Positions 47,070 through 58,640 of a DNA stretch of 64,000 nt are shown in pieces. The stretch is from contig DF239021.1 in NCBI GenBank assembly GCA_000507305.1, forward strand, positions 222,769 to 286,768, in the 5' to 3' direction. This DNA is from Breviolum minutum Mf 1.05b.01 (Eukaryota > Sar > Dinophyceae > Suessiales > Symbiodiniaceae). The translations under genes were made by a program, and so were the position numbers. Numbering within the stretch: position 1 is the first letter of the stretch; the number at the start of each line of letters is the position of its first letter. The notes under the pieces were generated by a model. It did no database searches, was not told the DNA's origin, and was given only the letters and a program-made list of their open reading frames with translations.

Positions 47070-48300
47070 TTTGTTTTTATGCCGCCGCCCTGCTTTGGTG
47101 ATACCTCATTACCATCCCAAAATCCTATCGAAGATATGAATGAAAGGATTGGACAATATTTTCAATAAATCCCCCCAGATAATATCTATATTTGTCAGTA
47201 AGTAATTTCAATCTCCTTTTTTTGGCAAAGAACCTGGCGTATGGTTGTAATGGCCAAATATCGTTGGCTGAAATCCTGCACCTGTAGAGGTCGGTAGTTT
47301 CATCTATTATCTACAAGCTTTCTACATCCCAGGTAGCGTAGAATTTGGGCTCGCTGCGATTTCACAAGAATATCACATCATGGCATCATGCGCGAATCCT
47401 CACAGCAGGTCAGACGTAATCGTCCACAGTCCTCGGTAAATGTCGGAAGCGAGATTTCGAATGAACTATCCTCAGGCAAAACTACCGACAAAAATAACTC
47501 ATACACATACATACATCATACATACACAAATATGTATATTACACTAATGCGCATTCAGCCACCGTAGCTCTCTAAAAGCTATGACATTACGATGTAATAT
47601 AGTATGGTGTGATGACAAACACATGTATTGTTTCAAGTATTAAAATTGCTAAAAATATTGTGCAATCAGTCTGTACCTGGTCATAATTGGTCATGATTTG
47701 TAACATGATAGAAGAATTTTGCGATACAGTAGTCCAGAAACTATTTTTCCTGTTCTGGATCTATCTTGAAGAGGTAGTTGGACTGCCCGGCAAGACAATC
47801 AAAAATAGCTAATCAGTTGTAACTGTGTTTTCCTTTTGATCGAAAGTTCTGATTGTTGATATCTTTTGATCTTAGAATCTTATGGCCATTTGTTTAAGAC
47901 AATTTCTAGGCCCAAAAGAGGGCACAACTCTCCACAAATTGGTGGTTTCTCGGGTCGACCCGAGGCGATGTCCCAACCGGTTTAACAGGGAGCCCCGGGA
48001 GCCACAGTAGATATGAAGGTTAAGGTTGGCTTCACTTCAGAAAGATTAATCATAGATCATTTACCACAAGTTAGCCACTGTTTTCCAGAGTTTGGGGAAC
48101 CCCCAACATACAAGTTTAGTATATTATATATCATATATTATATATATATATATAGTCAGTTAATATAACTACGTATTTTTTGATACCAAGCCGAGGCTTA
48201 GAATCCTTGCCTCTGGGTGTGAGCGTTTGCAGGCAGCCAAACGCCTTTCGCACAGCATGAACATTGAGACTTGAGCACTGCTCTGTGTATCTTTCTTCAA
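47070..48300. other. No gene seen
   Basis: Mixed-composition non-coding DNA with a (TA)n at 48124-48155. Confidence 0.4.
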
Positions 48301-48304
48301 CGAT

Positions 48305-48415
48305 GGAAATTTATGGAAATTTATGGAAATTTATGGGATTTTGTGGAATTTTATGGAATTTTATGGAATTTAATGGGATTTTGTGGAATTTTTATGGGAT
48401 TTTGTGGAATTGTAT
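48305..48415 (+). repeat. Minisatellite of TGGAATTTTA-like units
   Basis: About ten copies of a 10-11 bp unit alternating TGGAAATTTA, TGGAATTTTA and TGGGATTTTG. Confidence 0.88.
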
Positions 48416-48718
48416 GAAATTGGCCTAGGGAGATGAGTTAGATGAATGTTAGATGAGTTCTGTGGCATGTTCAAGCTAAACATCAACCTGCTCAACCTCC
48501 AGAATCAGCCCCTGAGTAGACCAGGAACTGTCAGTGGCTCCAGGGCAATCATGGCAATCAGAGCCATCTGTTTTTCCATGAGCTGAACAGTTGCTTCACT
48601 CCATAAAAACTTTGTCCATCTGTGTCAGAATCTATGTCAAAATCTATGTACATCTGTAAGCTTGGATGTTTCTCGTTTGTTGAGACGAGGCCGCTGCAGT
48701 GCCCAGCAATTCATACCA

Positions 48719-49651
48719 TCAGCAGAGTCCATCGACCCGAAGCCGTCTTTGTGCTTCTTGAAATCGTTTCTCACCCGACAGGTCGTTTTTGTCCGACCAT
48801 CCTTTTTCTCGCTGGATCTTAAAAATGCATTCCTCCAATTCATGCCCAGAAAACTGTGATTTCAATGAATTCTTTAGCATCTTCACTGCTCTCTTGTGTC
48901 CATTGTTCAGTTGTACGCTTCCAGGCATTTGAACCGGAACACCGCTATGCCACTCAGCATTGGGTGGAAAAAAGTCGATGGGTGCACCATCCCTTGGTAT
49001 TACCGTGAAGGCCTTGTTGCATCGGACTTTTTTGATGGCAGGCTTTTGACGGCAACATGACAGCACCTTATCCCGCTGCTCACGAGTCATGGGCTGCCGG
49101 GTCGCAATGTGGTAGTCCCAATCAGAGCCGCTAATGGCAGAGCCCTTCGCTCGAGAGCCCGTTTTTCGAAGTTGCGCGTCGCGAGGCAAACACTGCCGGA
49201 ACTGTTCCAAGGCTGTGTGGTCCACCCTGTCTTTGGGAGCGAGGCTATTCGCTTCATGTTCAAACCTTCCAGCCTGCTTCTTTGCACTAGCTTTTTTAGC
49301 TACAAAAGCCTGTCGGTGGTTTTCTGGAGGTGGTGGCTGGCGGCGGGACTTGGAATACTCTGGATTGGTTGGATTCAGTTGATTCGCTCTGTTGTTGTCG
49401 TTTTTGGCTGACTTTGCCCACCTTATCATCTTTGGCACCTTTGGTACCTTCCAATGCTTCAAAGATAGACCGGCCACTTGCGCAAAGGTCCTCCGACACG
49501 TCTCACCCAGTGGCTGAGCTGTGAAGTATAGCCGCCAGCACAGAACCATCGCAAGCACCACCCGGTGCCATTGAGATTTGCGCACCATGAGCGGCCTAGG
49601 AACCGATACCAACCACTGCCTTCCTTGAAGCCAGAAGTGGCTATCAAGCAT
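48719..49651 (-). CDS. Nucleotidyltransferase-fold protein, intron-free
   Basis: An uninterrupted 310-codon frame, the longest non-repetitive one in the window. Residues 165-182 are GSRAKGSAISGSDWDYHI, matching the polymerase-beta-superfamily pattern GS, ten residues, then D-x-D (Asp177, Asp179). A third carboxylate fits Asp226 in APIDFFPP. The superfamily transfers nucleotides to RNA, protein, small molecules or other nucleotides; the acceptor cannot be told. Residues 30-47 are hydrophobic (a possible anchor, if Met1 or Met22 is the start); 75-130 are basic and low complexity. Its C-terminus is Lys/Glu-rich. Opposite in strand to its neighbours and lacking introns, it may be a retrocopy or an acquired gene. 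Confidence 0.68.
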   Translation of the reverse strand: MLDSHFWLQGRQWLVSVPRPLMVRKSQWHRVVLAMVLCWRLYFTAQPLGETCRRTFAQVAGLSLKHWKVPKVPKMIRWAKSAKNDNNRANQLNPTNPEYSKSRRQPPPPENHRQAFVAKKASAKKQAGRFEHEANSLAPKDRVDHTALEQFRQCLPRDAQLRKTGSRAKGSAISGSDWDYHIATRQPMTREQRDKVLSCCRQKPAIKKVRCNKAFTVIPRDGAPIDFFPPNAEWHSGVPVQMPGSVQLNNGHKRAVKMLKNSLKSQFSGHELEECIFKIQREKGWSDKNDLSGEKRFQEAQRRLRVDGLC

Positions 49652-49659
49652 TCATCAAG

Positions 49660-50770
49660 TATTCACATTCGAATCAAGCATTCACGGGAGGATGTCACAA
49701 GTCAGCGAGTGGGAATCCCATTACCTTGCCGCTCGCCCAAAGAACGTCTTGGACACGTACTTTCAAACGAGTTTGGCACCATTGCGGTTTTTGAGGATGT
49801 TGCAGATATCAGCCTAATATAGTCCTAATATATCCTAACATCTACCTCTTCACAAGTGAAACCGCTATCAGCATCAGCCTTCCACAGAACAAGGCTTTGC
49901 TGAACTGCTAAACCCGCAGGATCAGATGTGCCAGATAGACAGTCACGCCCAGTCAGGCCCAGGACTTTTCAGCTCAGTGCCTAGATGATCTCGAACGAAG
50001 ACTTGTTCCTCCTCAGCCGTGTAGATACATGACCTTGGAACGCATAGTTTGGCTGTATGACTCAATGCGTGACAATACCTTCGTCCATCTGCTGGATTGT
50101 TGTGCAGCTATGGCTATGAGACAGCCTCCCGCTATCGAACATTGACTTGACACAGCACAGGACTCTACTAACCAAACTCAGCTGCAACTTGAGAAGAGCG
50201 ACTTCTAGAACACCATTCTGACCATTCCCGATAGGGGCCTACAGATTCCCCATGGGGGTGTAAGTGGCCGCGGGGCCACCACAGAGTCCGTAAGGTACCC
50301 GAAGTGGACCCCTGCCGATCCTTGCTCAGTTAAATAGTTTTCGTGACAAGAAAGTGTTTGCCTCTGTTGGTGCTACAGGTTAAGAATGTTCTACATTCAC
50401 ATTATCATTTAGCTATATTTAGCTTATGTGTTTACTTAGTGTCACCTTCCAAAAGGGTGCAGCAACAGCAGTGACCTTTTTGTTTGTGGCGCAGTGGCAA
50501 CGTAGTCCTCCAAGAATTGTATGGCACCTGCGCCTAAGGATGTTCCTACAACGGACTATAATCAACAAGAGTCAATTGGGATTTGCAGTATAGTATAACT
50601 TAGTATTAGCCTTCTATCTAAAACATTCTAAAACAACCAACCTGGTGTGATCCCCTAAATGACTGCAATTTTCACCGCGATATTTTTGTCAGAAAATCCC
50701 ACCTCCATTTTTCGGAGTTGAGGCCGCCGAAGTTGAAGACCAAAACAGCTTAGGATTCGCCTTCGATGGG
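49660..50770. other. No gene seen
   Basis: No exon supported. GTGGCCGCGGGGCCAC at 50262 is a small palindrome. Confidence 0.4.
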
Positions 50771-50775
50771 TCATG

Positions 50776-52535
50776 AGATGTCAGGACAGTTATCATGGAA
50801 ACATTCCTGGAAGATTTTCTTGGGTGGAAATTTGATGGAATTTCCTTTGATTCAAAAAAACTCACGAATTCTTGGCTTTCCAAAAAAGACTCCAAAAGCA
50901 GAGAATGGCCTTGATGCATCTGCTCAACGAAAACCTGCTATGCTATGGAGTGTTGGAAGCCCACATTGACATGATTTTGCACTTTTTCCTACACCTTTTG
51001 GCGTTCAAGTCAGGATGATTCAAACATGTGCAAGCACTTCCTTTGAACTGATGGTTTCTTTTTGTGCTACATTCTAAGAAAAAACAAACTTCTCACTTTC
51101 GGGGTAGCAAGTTCGAATGCGTCCTGACAAAGTGAAATTCCAAACATTCTTGTAGGCGTTCATTTTGCCTTCATGTTTGGGACAGAACTTGTGCTGCCAT
51201 ATGTCAACATGCCATTTCCCAATAGAGTCAATAGAACAGGCTACACAAATTAATTATGAAGATTGGATTGAACTGGCAAGAGGTTCTGTCTCACCGTGTT
51301 CCTACCAATGAGAGGCTCGGAAACAAATCCGATGAAGATTCAATGATCTATGAACTGAACATATAGAAGCGCTCGATAGAAATCACAAGCAGCCAAAAGC
51401 ATCTGAATCAGGTATGCATTCGATGAATTGAGATTTTGACGGAAGATTACACAGTATCTTCGAATTTTACAACCTTATAAAACGAACGTATGGTTCCTGG
51501 TTCCATGGTCAACATTGCAACAAAGCTGGCAAAACTATACAAAACCATACAAAAACCGTGCCTCCAAGTAGACCACGATCTTCCACTGCGGAAACGCCTG
51601 GCTGCTGGTGATGCTTGCCACTGGAAGGTACCCGCATATACCAAAGGCCTGGACGCAACTTGACCCATGAAAAATTGGATGATGACCCTTTCCCTACCCA
51701 TCCAATCCCATGAGTGGCAAAGGCCCAAAGTTTCGATGCATTTCGAAGGAACGATCAAGATGCATTCACAAAAATCCAGACTTGCAACTTGAAACTCAGG
51801 ACATCTCAGGACCCTCACAGTCTCTTTAGCCACCATCTGGCCTCTCATCCCATCATGCCACTTGCCAACAAAAGTCCTTGAAGTTCTGTAGGTTGTGTTT
51901 GCAACAATCGGCGCCTCGGTTTTTTGTTTGAATGCTCCAAGAATCATTCACAAAAACAAATGCCAACTAAAAAAAACACCTGAAAAATACCAGGGCTTCG
52001 AACAAAGTCTCCGCCTGGGTATCTCCATTGATTATACCTTCCCGATCTTGAAGCTCCTGCAGTGATGGAAAAACACACAAGGATGGGCATTGCTGGCTTG
52101 CTGGTGTTTTGTCACATTTGTCTCCCCTGAATCATCACTGAATCATCTGGGATGCCTCTGATGGCAAATCTCGAAGGTGAGAATGGGCCTTGCAAGCGGA
52201 TCAAATACAGCAACATGGGATCCCAGGACTGCGGTCATTGATCATCGTGAGCTGTTGGGGTTGGAGTGGGTCATTTCCGATCCGAGATGGAGAAAGGTGA
52301 CAAGACCTACAAGCCCTACAGACTTTTGATTTCTGATGTTGTTTACAATATAAAATCCGCTGGGTAATCTCATGAACAGACAGTTTCACAAAATTTGGGT
52401 AGCAGCCAACTTCAAAACCAGCCAACTGTGGATCCCGACCACTGCAAAAGCGCCAACTGCTGATGCTTTGGAAATTGTGGCCTCGATATCTGCCACCACA
52501 GCGAAGGTTAAGGCTCGACACTTCACCTGGCGAAG
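50776..52535 (+). CDS. Exons of an unidentified plus-strand gene
   Basis: Exons: about 50778-50905 (DVRTVIMETFLEDFLGWKFD, GISFDSKKLTNSWLSKKDSK); about 51545-51628 (LQVDHDLPLRKRLAAGDACH, donor GTACCC); 52227-52296 (TAVIDHRELLGLEWVISDPR, acceptor ATCCCAG, donor GTGACA); about 52403-52535 (AANFKTSQLWIPTTAKAPTA, DALEIVASISATTAKVKARH, donor GTGAAC). Opposite-strand hydrophobic frames cover 51447-51947 and 52386-52610, but these plus readings have better splice signals. No family recognised. That all belong to one gene is inferred from spacing and strand. Confidence 0.45.
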
Positions 52536-52586
52536 GTGAACCTTCAAGCCATGAAGCCAGTGCCATCCAACATCAGCTATTATGGT

Positions 52587-52672
52587 GACTAGAATCCAGC
52601 TGACAAACAAAAAAAAACATCAACACATTACTAGAATCCAGCTGACAAACAAAAAAAAACATCAACACATTA
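52587..52672 (+). repeat. Tandem duplication of 42 bp
   Basis: TAGAATCCAGCTGACAAACA followed by an A run and TCAACACATTA occurs twice head to tail. The second copy differs only at its end. A third partial echo (AATTCAGCTATTATGGTGA) repeats the bases just upstream. Confidence 0.9.
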
Positions 52673-52898
52673 ACTATTGGAATTCAGCTATTATGGTGAT
52701 ATTGAACATCAACAAAGTTATTATTGGCATCACCCTCGTTTTAACACTTTGATGATGCCAGTGATCTCACGTTGCGTACCTGTGTAGGACAGCAGCTCAT
52801 GGCATAGGCCTGGAAGTTGCTCAGATCTGTGACCCAAAGGCGAATGGCGGCGAACAAATCTCCATTGACCAGTGTATACAAGTTTGCTAGTGATGTTT

Positions 52899-54174
52899 GA
52901 TCATCCTCAATCATCATCAACCCTCAATCATCATCAATCATCATCAATCATCATCAATCATCACTAATCATCAATCATCATCAATCATCAATCATCATCA
53001 ATCATCACTAATCATCAATCATCACCAATCATCATCAATCATCATCAATCATCATCAATCATCACTAATCATCAATCATCATCAATCATCAATCATCATC
53101 AATCATCATCAATCATCAATCATCATCAATCATCAATCATCAATCATCAATCATCAATCATCAATCATCAATCATCATCAATCATCATCAATCATCATCA
53201 ATCATCATNNNNNNNNNNNNNNNNNNNNNNNNNNNNNNNNNNNNNNNNNNNNNNNNNNNNNNNNNNNNNNNNNNNNNNNNNNNNNNNNNNNNNNNNNNNN
53301 NNNNNNNNNNNNNNNNNNNNNNNNNNNNNNNNNNNNNNNNNNNNNNNNNNNNNNNNNNNNNNNNNNNNNNNNNNNNNNNNNNNNNNNNNNNNNNNNNNNN
53401 NNNNNNNNNNNNNNNNNNNNNNNNNNNNNNNNNNNNNNNNNNNNNNNNNNNNNNNNNNNNNNNNNNNNNNNNNNNNNNNNNNNNNNNNNNNNNNNNNNNN
53501 NNNNNNNNNNNNNNNNNNNNNNNNNNNNNNNNNNNNNNNNNNNNNNNNNNNNNNNNNNNNNNNNNNNNNNNNNNNNNNNNNNNNNNNNNNNNNNNNNNNN
53601 NNNNNNNNNNNNNNNNNNNNNNNNNNNNNNNNNNNNNNNNNNNNNNNNNNNNNNNNNNNNNNNNNNNNNNNNNNNNNNNNNNNNNNNNNNNNNNNNNNNN
53701 NNNNNNNNNNNNNNNNNNNNNNNNNNNNNNNNNNNNNNNNNNNNNNNNNNNNNNNNNNNNNNNNNNNNNNNNNNNNNNNNNNNNNNNNNNNNNNNNNNNN
53801 NNNNNNNNNNNNNNNNNNNNNNNNNNNNNNNNNNNNNNNNNNNNNNNNNNNNNNNNNNNNNNNNNNNNNNNNNNNNNNNNNNNNNNNNNNNNNNNNNNNN
53901 NNNNNNNNNNNNNNNNNNNNNNNNNNNNNNNNNNNNNNNNNNNNNNNNNNNNNNNNNNNNNNNNNNNNNNNNNNNNNNNNNNNNNNNNNNNNNNNNNNNN
54001 TCAATCATCAATCAATCAATCATCAATCATCAATCATCAATCATCAATCATCAATCATCAATCATCAATCATCAATCATCAATCATCAATCATCAATCAT
54101 CAATCATCAATCATCAATCATCAATCATCAATCATCATCAATCATCATCAATCATCAATCATCAATCAATCATC

Positions 54175-54206
<32 letters not shown>

Positions 54207-54212
54207 CACCAA
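52899..54212. repeat. (AATCATC)n satellite with a 792-base assembly gap
   Basis: ATCATCA/ATCATCATCA units run from 52899 to 53208 and again from 54001 to 54212, with Ns between. The left flank mixes 7- and 10-bp units; the right flank is mostly 7-bp units ending in pure ATC. True length unknown. Confidence 0.95.
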
Positions 54213-54823
54213 AATGCTCAGATGACTCAGATGTCTTGTGTTTTTTCTGCGTCTTCCGACACAACTGGAGTTGCATCCCATCAATCGCTGAGGCAACCCA
54301 ACAGCGTAGAGTTCATATTCTGAGGCGCGTCCCTCAAGCTGCTTGGCCTAAACGCGGAAGTTAGGAAACCACCCCAGCCTTATAGGTGATATACAATGTG
54401 TGGCTACATAAGGTTTTAATTTTGTTATATTCAGGAAACAACTTCGCTGCTCTTTTTTTGTTGATATCTTGTTTTGACATTTGAACAGAATCTTTTTGGA
54501 AACATGGACAATTTAATTTTTAGAGATTTTCGGCGCTTTAAGGGACTCTCCAATGGATAAAATTCAAGGTCATGGACTCTTGGGCATCCCAACAGCATTG
54601 GCAAAAGCTTTCCAAAACGCACATTGCCAACTTGATTCCACCTGCAAATGATGACTAAACATATGACATCATGTCATGACATGCTGATGCATGATGTGTA
54701 TACATTGTATGTAATCCATTGGAATCCTAAATGCAAATACATAAGATATGTATATATAGATCAATCAAAGGTGTGTGATTTGGAATTGTCATTCTAAATT
54801 GCTAACGGGGCACTACTCAACTG

Positions 54824-55144
54824 TCAAGTTCCATCCTCCAAAAGGGTCCAAGGTCTTCTTGGAGCCAGCTGTTGCTCCAGTTTCTGTTTGGTGAACGGTA
54901 AATCATTGAGAAACGTTTGCAAGAGATGAATGTTGAGTATTCCGCTGCTCACCGAAGTTCGAGTTGTCAAACGTCTCCCTGGTCCAATGGTCACCTCTGA
55001 GATTAGCTGCTGGAGGATGGCTTTCCTGAGATTTGCTGCGATGAAGAGAAGTTTCAGTGCAAAGAAAATGGTGGGATGTAGGAAATGGGAAGCAAGCATC
55101 TTCTGAGAGTCTAGACTTCTCAACAAAAGCAGTCTGATATACAT
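54824..55144 (-). CDS. Candidate minus-strand ORF, 106 codons
   Basis: ANLRKAILQQLISEVTIGPG and LLQTFLNDLPFTKQKLEQQL are helical and uninterrupted. CATCGCAG and GTGACC give a possible minus-strand exon of 14 codons. The plus strand is also open here (PGPMVTSEISCWRMAFLRFA). Strand uncertain; not identified. Confidence 0.3.
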   Translation of the reverse strand: MYIRLLLLRSLDSQKMLASHFLHPTIFFALKLLFIAANLRKAILQQLISEVTIGPGRRLTTRTSVSSGILNIHLLQTFLNDLPFTKQKLEQQLAPRRPWTLLEDGT

Positions 55145-55258
55145 AGTACATTTATGCGATAGATGTACATAGGCTGGTTGATACGAGTAGCACTAGAGTC
55201 AGGACCAGGAGTCCAACTCAAACTGACCAGGAGTCTCATGACACATCATTGCCTTCAG

Positions 55259-55580
55259 GTCAAGCTGCTGAAATACCATGTGATGGCAAACTGCTGTCTC
55301 TTTGCCAGGCCTTTCAACAGCTAATTGTTCTTCACAGTTCTTGCAATTTGCTGCTACATACTGCCACCAACATCATGCACTTCACACAAAGTGACAACTA
55401 TTGTCCACATTCACGGCACGTGTTTCAGATCTTGTCGTTTCTTACATGTTCAGCTTTTCCATCTCCTTTGCCTCCTTTTGTGGAGGCCCGGAAGCATTTT
55501 AGGTACAAAACCATCATAGCCTCAAGAGGGGGAACGCCACTTCGGTGCAACCACTCTAAGCAACGTTCAAATGATATTCA
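55259..55580 (+). CDS. Candidate exon(s), unidentified
   Basis: After the acceptor ATTGCCTTCAG two plus frames are protein-like: VKLLKYHVMANCCLFARPF (short) and GQAAEIPCDGKLLSLCQAFQ continuing for 110 codons. Cys/His-rich, without a recognisable zinc-finger spacing. Confidence 0.3.
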
Positions 55581-55709
55581 GCTATGATATGCTATTTTGT
55601 CAGATATGCTTACTACGCATATTCTTCAAATTCATCATAGAAACCCTCATCACAGCAACAAGATTCATGTCATCACTGATTCGTTGTCTATGGCATCCCA
55701 CGATGTAGA

Positions 55710-56039
55710 TCTACAGCGCTTCGGATTGGAGGACAATTGTCGGTGTCGAAGGTGCAAATAAAAGCAGCCTTGGACGAAGGGCTGCAGCAACTGAAAACCG
55801 GCAGCAAAAAGGTTCTGCTTGATGACTAGGAGAGATTCTATCACAAATGAAGGAAACCCAGATTCCTAAGTAGATTCACCATTCAGCATCAGTTCTACTA
55901 AACAAATCTTACGGTTTTGAGGCTGTTCAGATCGCTGTTGGCAAAGTAAAGGTGGAAGCAATCAAAATTCCATGGGTCTTTTCACTCACCCTCGGCAACA
56001 GCAAAAGATTGCCTAAATCGATAGAGCCCATGTTGAACA
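55710..56039 (+). CDS. Exons of an unidentified plus-strand gene
   Basis: RIGGQLSVSKVQIKAALDEG and LQQLKTGSKK (about 55712-55809, possible donor GTTCTG), then 55887-56039 reading SVLLNKSYGFEAVQIAVGKV and KVEAIKIPWVFSLTLGNSKR, with acceptor CCATTCAG and donor GTATGG. Balanced composition and splice sites support both. No family recognised. Confidence 0.45.
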
Positions 56040-56231
56040 GTATGGGAATGCGCATAGAATGCACGCAACTCCAGGGACACTTCATTTCTCCGATCGATTT
56101 ACATCTAGAATCATCTAGAAGATTCTACAACCACCCTGAAGTGTAGGATACGAACATGACGCAAGGGTTGCGATTGTGAAACTTGGCATCCCTACTGTGG
56201 GCGAGAGAAACTGAATGGGCTGAAGCCACAC

Positions 56232-56480
56232 CTAGGACAGCGAAAATGACAGCAATTCTCCTTTTTTGTTGCATGAGGTGACTGCTACTCGATTTTTTTC
56301 AAACCAAGTAGGTCTCATGGATTCAAGGATATGCCCAAATTTGGTCCATTGACTAAAAGTTTCGGGTTTTTGTTGAGCATCCTCCAACTTTTTGTGGAGC
56401 GGCTCAGCGATTGGTTGGCTGGAGATCAACATCAAACGCGAATTCCAAGATTCGAGGAATTTTGTGTAAAATCTGTTTAA
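56232..56480 (-). CDS. Candidate minus-strand frame, unidentified
   Basis: FYTKFLESWNSRLMLISSQP and EPLHKKLEDAQQKPETFSQW look protein-like and end at TAG, but the flanking exons are on the plus strand. Kept as a tentative call. Confidence 0.25.
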   Translation of the reverse strand, partial: LNRFYTKFLESWNSRLMLISSQPIAEPLHKKLEDAQQKPETFSQWTKFGHILESMRPTWFEKNRVAVTSCNKKGELLSFSLS

Positions 56481-56487
56481 GTTGCAG

Positions 56488-57359
56488 TACAAGCGGCAAC
56501 ATCAGCATCACACACCAAAATATCCTCTGTCAAACCTGCGAATCGTCGGGGTCGTTTGTGATATGAAACGCAAGCACGAGTCGGTGATTGTTGCTGGTGA
56601 GTTTGGGCGGTTTTGATCCTAATGTAAATGATGGAAAACAATAACTTTAACTGTCTACTATTCACTAATCCTGGTAGATATACAAATACCATAGAGGCTA
56701 CACAAAATACAACTGAAATAGTACAGTGTAGCCATAAAGCGCCGTGCCAAACGTCTTAGGCCATTTTGATGCCCCTTGGGTGCCCAAACCATCTACAAGC
56801 AGTGGAGCATATAGCCTGACTCTCGAAACTCTCGAGGATGTACTGACAGTATGGAAACATGGGGAAAACAAAGGATTCTCGAAAGCACCCGGTTTCAGTT
56901 GTCTTATGGAAGTCAGCAAGGCATGTTGAGGGGAACAGCCTCCAAGTGTGAAGTTCACAGTCCACATGAATACTATGATTTGATGAAAATGGGGCTTTCA
57001 ATCGCCGTCTACTTTGCTGGAAATTGTGAGTCTTTAAGCCAATGTTATCCCGAAAAACTACCAATGCCCCCAGTTCAGAAGATGCAGAAGTATGAAGAAG
57101 TTGATTCTGTTTGAGGATCTCCATTCTTGCGGCATGCAAGAGATTGATTTCTCATCCTTGGTCTGTCAATCTGTCCACCAAAGATAACATGCCATTCCTG
57201 GAGCATGGCAACACTATAGGTGTGACGTTGATACACCTCAATCTGCTGAAAGGAAGCTACTCCGTTGATGGAATCATGTTCAACTTCAATGGATACGTTG
57301 CTCTCCAAGAGCTGTGCAGTGCGTTCAGAAGATTGAATCAAAGAAAAATCGGCAACTAG
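56488..57359 (+). pseudogene. Coding region with several frame breaks, unidentified family
   Basis: Exon 56488-56596 (YPLSNLRIVGVVCDMKRKHE, donor GTGAGT) joins in phase to 56760 onward (HFDAPWVPKPSTSSGAYSLT, LETLEDVLTVWKHGENKG). Reading then moves to a second frame near 56893 (YGSQQGMLRGTASKCEVHSP, HEYYDLMKMGLSIAVYFAGN), to a third near 57110 (LILFEDLHSCGMQEIDFSSL), and to a fourth segment from about 57170 (LEHGNTIGVTLIHLNLLKGS, FNFNGYVALQELCSAFRRLN) ending TAG. Three breaks without intron signals suggest decay or base errors. An uninterrupted minus-strand frame (57075-57341) is the alternative. Confidence 0.45.
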
Positions 57360-58090
57360 AAGTAGTCATGATATTAGAAATCGTTACATTGGAGATGATA
57401 TTGCATTAGCTACATTCTACGTTGTCGTGTCTTTTCCCCTTTTTCTGGAGCAAGTTTCTGTTTTTCCCGTGTTTCCAGGGTGAAAAAAAACACCTAGAAA
57501 CGACTTGCTGCGGTCACAAAATGCTAGGAATTCCTTGATCATTCAAAAAAAAGGCTGGACATGTTGAACCATTCAGCAGGTAAGCAATACCAAAGCTTAG
57601 ATGTCAAAAGGAGGATTCATCATCCATCACCATCCTATAGATGTGATGTTCATTGAAAATCCATGATAACTTGATCAAAACTTCATCTCTACACATCGTG
57701 CCCCATTCTTGGTTGTCTTTCTTGGTGCCCAACTTCAATAGCTGTTGTAGCAACCATCCCGACCTTTAACATCAAGAATTTTTCCATGGGGTTCAATCAT
57801 TTCACCCCTTCATGCTTCGCAGAACCAGACTTGCGTCGCAGAATACAGCAAGTGGTATGTAAGTACTACCCTTCTGATCTCCAACCTTTCAGCTTTGTAT
57901 GATTAACAACCAAACTTTGCTCCATGTGGTACCACAGTGTAAATACATTTGGGGGGGGAACCCCTCAACCCTATGATGAAACAAGTGAATTTAAACACTT
58001 GTAAAATCAAAATGGCAAGCCAATACAGGCCAAAATCAAACATATGTTTATATTTTTCACATATTTTCATATATATCTTCCACTTCCACA
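57360..58090. other. No gene seen
   Basis: No supported exon. G8 (57950-57957) and several A-runs. Confidence 0.35.
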
Positions 58091-58640
58091 CATCCATTCG
58101 ATGTGAATTTGTGGATGCCTGGAAAGAGCTTGGGAGCCCGAACCCGCATCCACAATCTTCTAAATCCGAGATTTGGAAGGGCCACACATCACAGGCCTAC
58201 AGTGTCTTAGGGAATGAGACCTGCGTGTGATGAAATGTTGGGCTGCCTGTATTTGTTGTGTGGCCTTTTTTTTCACATCATCGAGGGTGGCAGGATTAGA
58301 TTGAACCATTCTCCAGGTGATTCGAAGCGACCAATAGGATCCCCAAACCTTGGAGGTCACGATTCGCCTTTGAAAGGGTCACGTTTTCACCATCCCAAAA
58401 AGGTCACAAAGAATTGAACCATCCTATTTCACAAATCTCAAATCACTCTCTTTTTGCCGCCTCGCTGAGCCATTCGACGTCCCAATCCTCGGTTGCAAAG
58501 CAACCATCACTGGAACCGTTCATACTTTGAAAAAAATGTGGAAGCCTTGCAGTAAGCAAAACAAATGGATACAAATGGACACCAATCCTAAGTTGATTTT
58601 GGGCTTCATTGATTCTTTTTCCACCTAAAGTTGTGTTTTT
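58090..58640. other. Coding-like fragments, strand undecided
   Basis: Plus: CEFVDAWKELGSPNPHPQSS (58108 on) and GGRIRLNHSP ending at a CCAG|GTGATT donor (58318). Minus: SNPATLDDVKKKATQQIQAA (58205-58320) and GCFATEDWDVEWLSEAAK (58440-58520). Both are plausible; not resolved by eye. Confidence 0.3.

Noticed and set aside
51447-52610. Minus-strand hydrophobic frames (166 and 74 codons) suggesting a membrane protein
   Set aside because: Plus-strand exons over the same bases have matching acceptor and donor sites and balanced composition; the minus frames lack them.
52897-54225. 442-codon open frame across the AATCATC satellite and gap
   Set aside because: A 7-bp repeat plus Ns; no unique sequence supports it.
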